Origin: Oscillospiraceae bacterium
GTDB taxonomy: Bacteria > Bacillota > Clostridia > Oscillospirales > UBA644
DNA: 64,000 nt
Reading direction: 5' to 3'
Assembly (NCBI GenBank): GCA_015067305.1
Contig: SVMT01000004.1
Span: forward strand, 50,370 to 114,369
The notes under the pieces are model-generated. The model searched no databases. It worked only from the letters and a program-made list of their open reading frames with translations, and was not told where the DNA came from. The position numbers and the translations under genes were made by a program. Below are positions 60,869 to 64,000 of this stretch, piece by piece (positions within the stretch are counted from its first letter, which is position 1; each line of letters starts with the position of its first letter).

Positions 60869-61948
60869 TTATTTCTGTTTACTTTGTCTTGCTTCTGCAT
60901 TTTTATTCTCAAGAGTCCATTTCATCAGACATTCAATGAATATCATGTGGCTTCTGTAAATCTGATCGTTATTGAGGCAATAAGGGTCATCACATTCTGT
61001 AAGTCCCTGGTTTGATTCATAAGTTACACAAGGTTCACCGCAGGTATGGAAAACTGCAGATGTCAACATAAAGGACGGAAGTCCCGTATCTTCTCCGCCT
61101 GTCTGTGCGAAGTTTTTATGTATCATCTTGAATATAAGATCCTCTTTTGCAAAGGCTTCAGTTGCCATATCTGCAACTTCCATCATTTGACGACGCGCAT
61201 CGGCATTGATATAGCTTACAGGGAAATATGTATTGTATGTATTTCCACCACCGTGGAAAAGGATCGTAAAGTCAGGAGCATGATCTCTTGCAACTTTAAG
61301 AACATTTTTTACTTCGTTACAGGGGTTTACAAGATAATCGTCGTGCATCATATTTACACCGTCATCATTGAAATATCCGCCGAGAAAATCACAGTAATCT
61401 TTGATCGGGTGTATCATTTTACAGTCGGGATAGCCACAGAGTTCTCCGTTTTTCCATGTGCCCTGACCATAGTATCTCAAATCACGGAATGTATGTCCCA
61501 CAAAATTGTCAAAAGGAATTCTTGCTCTTCCATCAGGATTACACATGGGAATAAGAATGATGTGCAACTTTTCTGCCAATTCCAGGAGCTTATCGTTTCT
61601 GTTGCCCGCGAGGTCTACACCTGTTTCAAGAAGGCTGATAAGATTCATCAACGCAACGGTACCTTCAAATTCGCCACCGTGAATACAGCCTGCAAGGAAT
61701 ACTGTCGGAATATAATCTTTTCCTGTTTTATCTGCATAGCATCTGTAGTCAAATGCCCCCAATGCGCTTGAAAGACTGGCTTTTGATTTTGGAAGTGTAT
61801 TCTTTCCGTATTCTATCATGTAAATAGGTCTTTTGCCTGCAGATGGAAGAAGTTCTGTTACTTTTCCTTTTTTGATTTTACTGATATCTTCATTTACAAC
61901 TTCAACACTTGAGTGCCAATATACGGGAAGTTCTACTATTTCTTTCAT
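60869..61948 (-). CDS. M14 family zinc carboxypeptidase
   Basis: A 359-residue metallopeptidase without an obvious signal peptide. The zinc ligands His90 and Glu93 are in CIHGGEFEG, NPDGRAR carries the substrate Asn/Arg, and a further His lies in LFHGGGNTYN. The catalytic Glu is probably in CVTYESNQG. It would remove C-terminal residues or cleave a gamma-glutamyl or other amide bond. AAAGGAG precedes the start. It is between PL8 and GH1 in an operon, an unusual combination for a peptidase. Confidence 0.88.
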   Translation of the reverse strand: MKEIVELPVYWHSSVEVVNEDISKIKKGKVTELLPSAGKRPIYMIEYGKNTLPKSKASLSSALGAFDYRCYADKTGKDYIPTVFLAGCIHGGEFEGTVALMNLISLLETGVDLAGNRNDKLLELAEKLHIILIPMCNPDGRARIPFDNFVGHTFRDLRYYGQGTWKNGELCGYPDCKMIHPIKDYCDFLGGYFNDDGVNMMHDDYLVNPCNEVKNVLKVARDHAPDFTILFHGGGNTYNTYFPVSYINADARRQMMEVADMATEAFAKEDLIFKMIHKNFAQTGGEDTGLPSFMLTSAVFHTCGEPCVTYESNQGLTECDDPYCLNNDQIYRSHMIFIECLMKWTLENKNAEARQSKQK

Positions 61949-61960
61949 TTCATTTCTCCT

Positions 61961-64000
61961 TTATATTCTGAATACAGCCTCGTAACCTTCTCCTACAGAG
62001 TTCTTTGTATTGAGGTGTAATTTTGTTGTATTTTCTCTGTCAATGTCATAACGCAAATCAGCTGATATAAGCTCAAGTTTCTTATTGATCTCAACATTGA
62101 TCTCATCTACTTTATTGGTAGGTTCGCAGACTTTTATTTTTAAACCTGTATCTGTTTCTGAGAATGTAACGATACAAGCTGTATCAACCTTAATGCCTGC
62201 GCATTCTCCCGCTTCGTAGAATACAATGCCCGTAATGCCGAGAGTTTTTTCTTTAACTGCCTGACATTTCACTGTGTTTGAAATTATCTCAAAATCAGGA
62301 TCTTCTGCGTATTTTGCGGTCTTTTCTTCATCAGCGTAGGGGAGTACAGCATATGCGTAAGTTGCATCTTTGGGATTGCTGCCGTGATCTATAGTGATTT
62401 CAATAAAAGGACGCTCTTTTTTAGCGTGATCGGGTATAGCGATTGGATCTTTAATATCTTCCTGCTTCATTGCGTAAAGGTATTTACTTACAGAAACTTT
62501 TTCAGCATCTGCAAATACAAATCCTGCAAAGCCTTCAACTCTTGCATATTCGGGTTTGTCATAAACAGCTTCAAATGCTTCTGTAGGCATTACAGAACCG
62601 TTTACTGTTATAACATCTTCGCCCTTGGGATCGTTTTCTGTTTTTACAAGTCTTCTGTGTTCAACTGTCGTGATGACGTCTGCGTTCATTGTAGAGTTTA
62701 TGCCTGCACCGAGACATACACATTCGTCGTCAAACATGAAATATGCTTTCTTTGCAACGAGGTCATTAGGAAATTTAGGTTTACCGCCGCCGTAACCTGT
62801 ATCAACATAATCATCTTCTCCGACATCTCTGCTGTATCCTGCATAGTCCATTCCCGCAACGATGTATTTTTTATCAAAATCCATGCAGCCTACTTTTTCG
62901 GTCGTACCAAAAGCGCCTTCAGAAACAGAAACTTCAGGGCGTGGTCTGACGTCAACGGTAGTACCGGGCATTTTTGCCGCAAGTCGTTTGTTTAAAACGA
63001 AGTTGATTCCGTCAAATGCGTTTTTGTCGTTGTTTGTATAGAGATAAAGTGTTCCCTCGTTCATATACCAACCCGTATGATTTTCATGGTTGATACACTC
63101 GTATGTAACATGTCTGTATGAAGGCATAGATACTGTAAAAGCGTAGTCATTTCTATGCTGTGTAGCCCTGTCGGCAGAGAACCATGCGTGAGCGCAGGTA
63201 TAATCGTTTTCTGAAGAAATGCTGTCATCATTTAATATGTCTGTAAATTGAGAATAGTTTGAAATAAAACAGTTTCTTTTCAATTCTTCGATCTGTTCAG
63301 GATATGAATTGCTGTATTTAATGAATTTTTTGATTTCAGCATCTTCTTCGGGTCCGTAATTTCCGAGCATCTGGAAAATATACATCGATACTTCCAAACC
63401 TGTATTGCGTTCTGCCTGGATTCCTGCTCTTCCGAGGAAACATACATAACCTCTGCCGTGGTACATACAGGCTTCAAACATGTATTTAAAAAGCATGTAC
63501 AGATTGTAGTATCTGGGACTGACAAATTCAAGCGGTGTTCCTGCAAGTATAGAGCCGACTCTTAAAACTCTATGGAGATTAGACTGACCGTAAGACATAT
63601 TGTAGGGGAAGTTGTGCTGATAGTTGCAATAATCTGTATGTGTACCGGGACCTTCAAGAACTATGTCAAGCATGATGTGGTAGTCGTTTGAAGATATTGT
63701 GAGTCTTTCGGGGTCTTCGAGGATAAGGGCGCATTTTGTTCCGACCGCCATTCTGCCTGAACATTGATCCTGGGTATATCTCAAACGCCAATTATCAAGA
63801 AACCATTTGAACGGTTTCATGTATTTGAATACTTCTTCTCTTGTTAGCTCGTTTTCCATTATGAGAATAGCATCTGTCATGACGTCGGGACCGCCTACAT
63901 ACCAATGCCACCAGTTGAACGCATTTATGTCTCTCCAGCCTCTGCCTTCTATTTCGGCATCACCGTACATGTGTTCAACTGGTGGCATTGGTATGTAGGC
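61961..64000 (-). CDS. Polysaccharide lyase family 8 protein, 5' end missing
   Basis: At least 675 residues, open to the window edge. NWWHWYVGGP matches the family-8 block NWWxWEIGxP. NYQHNFPYNMSYGQ has the catalytic His and Tyr, and ENHTGWYMNEGTLYLYT with MPGTTVDVRP matches the region after the toroid. PL8 enzymes eliminate hyaluronate, chondroitin or xanthan. The N-terminal part lies beyond 64000. The last 28 bases (63973-64000) are a reverse copy of 63893-63920, so about the first ten residues encoded here are suspect. The gene heads the operon with M14, GH1, the metallophosphoesterase and the DMT transporter. Confidence 0.85.
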   Translation of the reverse strand, partial: AYIPMPPVEHMYGDAEIEGRGWRDINAFNWWHWYVGGPDVMTDAILIMENELTREEVFKYMKPFKWFLDNWRLRYTQDQCSGRMAVGTKCALILEDPERLTISSNDYHIMLDIVLEGPGTHTDYCNYQHNFPYNMSYGQSNLHRVLRVGSILAGTPLEFVSPRYYNLYMLFKYMFEACMYHGRGYVCFLGRAGIQAERNTGLEVSMYIFQMLGNYGPEEDAEIKKFIKYSNSYPEQIEELKRNCFISNYSQFTDILNDDSISSENDYTCAHAWFSADRATQHRNDYAFTVSMPSYRHVTYECINHENHTGWYMNEGTLYLYTNNDKNAFDGINFVLNKRLAAKMPGTTVDVRPRPEVSVSEGAFGTTEKVGCMDFDKKYIVAGMDYAGYSRDVGEDDYVDTGYGGGKPKFPNDLVAKKAYFMFDDECVCLGAGINSTMNADVITTVEHRRLVKTENDPKGEDVITVNGSVMPTEAFEAVYDKPEYARVEGFAGFVFADAEKVSVSKYLYAMKQEDIKDPIAIPDHAKKERPFIEITIDHGSNPKDATYAYAVLPYADEEKTAKYAEDPDFEIISNTVKCQAVKEKTLGITGIVFYEAGECAGIKVDTACIVTFSETDTGLKIKVCEPTNKVDEINVEINKKLELISADLRYDIDRENTTKLHLNTKNSVGEGYEAVFRI
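63893..64000. repeat. 28-bp perfect fold-back inverted repeat at the window edge
   Basis: 63893-63920 and 63973-64000 are exact reverse complements separated by 52 bases, and the repeat runs into the last base. The left copy encodes the conserved NWWHWYVG block of the PL8 lyase. This looks like an assembly or library fold-back rather than biology. Confidence 0.75.

Overview
The window looks like part of a chromosome from an anaerobic, spore-forming member of the Clostridia, probably an uncultured gut relative of the Oscillospirales. The evidence is a SpoIIE-type phosphatase, the paired GlgC/GlgD glycogen subunits typical of Firmicutes, a CIRCE-controlled hrcA-grpE-dnaK-dnaJ operon, a T-box leader, sigma-A type promoters (TTGACA-17-TATAAT, often with an extended -10), strong AGGAGG-like ribosome sites, and many genes for plant or host glycans. 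I see no rRNA, tRNA, CRISPR array, prophage or complete insertion sequence. Species-level placement is inference.

Layout. 1-1.4 kb (minus): end of a uronate-type operon (SDR oxidoreductase, then a TIM-barrel isomerase cut by the window edge). 1.6-7.3 kb (plus): two-component system, MscS channel, O-acetyltransferase, YeiH-type transporter, N-acetylneuraminate lyase. 7.4-9.9 kb (minus): two genes of unknown function. 10.1-13.5 kb (plus): SpoIIE-like phosphatase, DUF975 protein, DUF3267 membrane protein. 13.9-21.1 kb (plus): potA-potB-potC, an unusual ABC exporter with its DUF1854 partner, a strongly structured non-coding segment, then potD. 21.3-23.6 kb: a secreted beta-helix lipoprotein. 23.8-29.7 kb: heat-shock operon, PHP phosphoesterase and a small membrane protein. 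30-31 kb: branched-chain aminotransferase behind a MITE-like repeat. 31.4-41.3 kb: glycogen cluster (degenerate GlgB-like protein, GlgC, GlgD, GlgA, GlgP, GH13). 41.4-43.6 kb: DUF4838 lipoprotein. 43.8-50 kb (minus): galacturonate operon uxaB-uxaA-uxaC plus a GH36 enzyme. 50.2-54 kb (minus): GH78, a membrane protein and a surface protein with a sortase-like tail. 54.2-57.8 kb (plus): NSS transporter, then a Phe-type T-box with paaK and an ACT protein. 57.8-64 kb (minus): PL8 lyase, M14 peptidase, GH1, metallophosphoesterase, DMT transporter.

How it fits together. The genes describe a saccharolytic organism. It opens pectin- and glycosaminoglycan-type glycans (GH78, GH36, PL8, GH1, beta-helix and DUF4838 proteins), feeds galacturonate and sialic acid into central metabolism, and stores carbon as glycogen. 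The least explained region is 13.9-21.1 kb. There a polyamine importer is split by a DUF1854/ABC-exporter pair, a type of pair I associate with cyanophycin loci in other bacteria, and a folded RNA candidate precedes the binding-protein gene. Other notable points are a GlgB homologue without a catalytic triad, four perfect Spo0A-box heptamers in intergenic DNA, and a fold-back inverted repeat at the right end of the window that is probably an assembly artefact.
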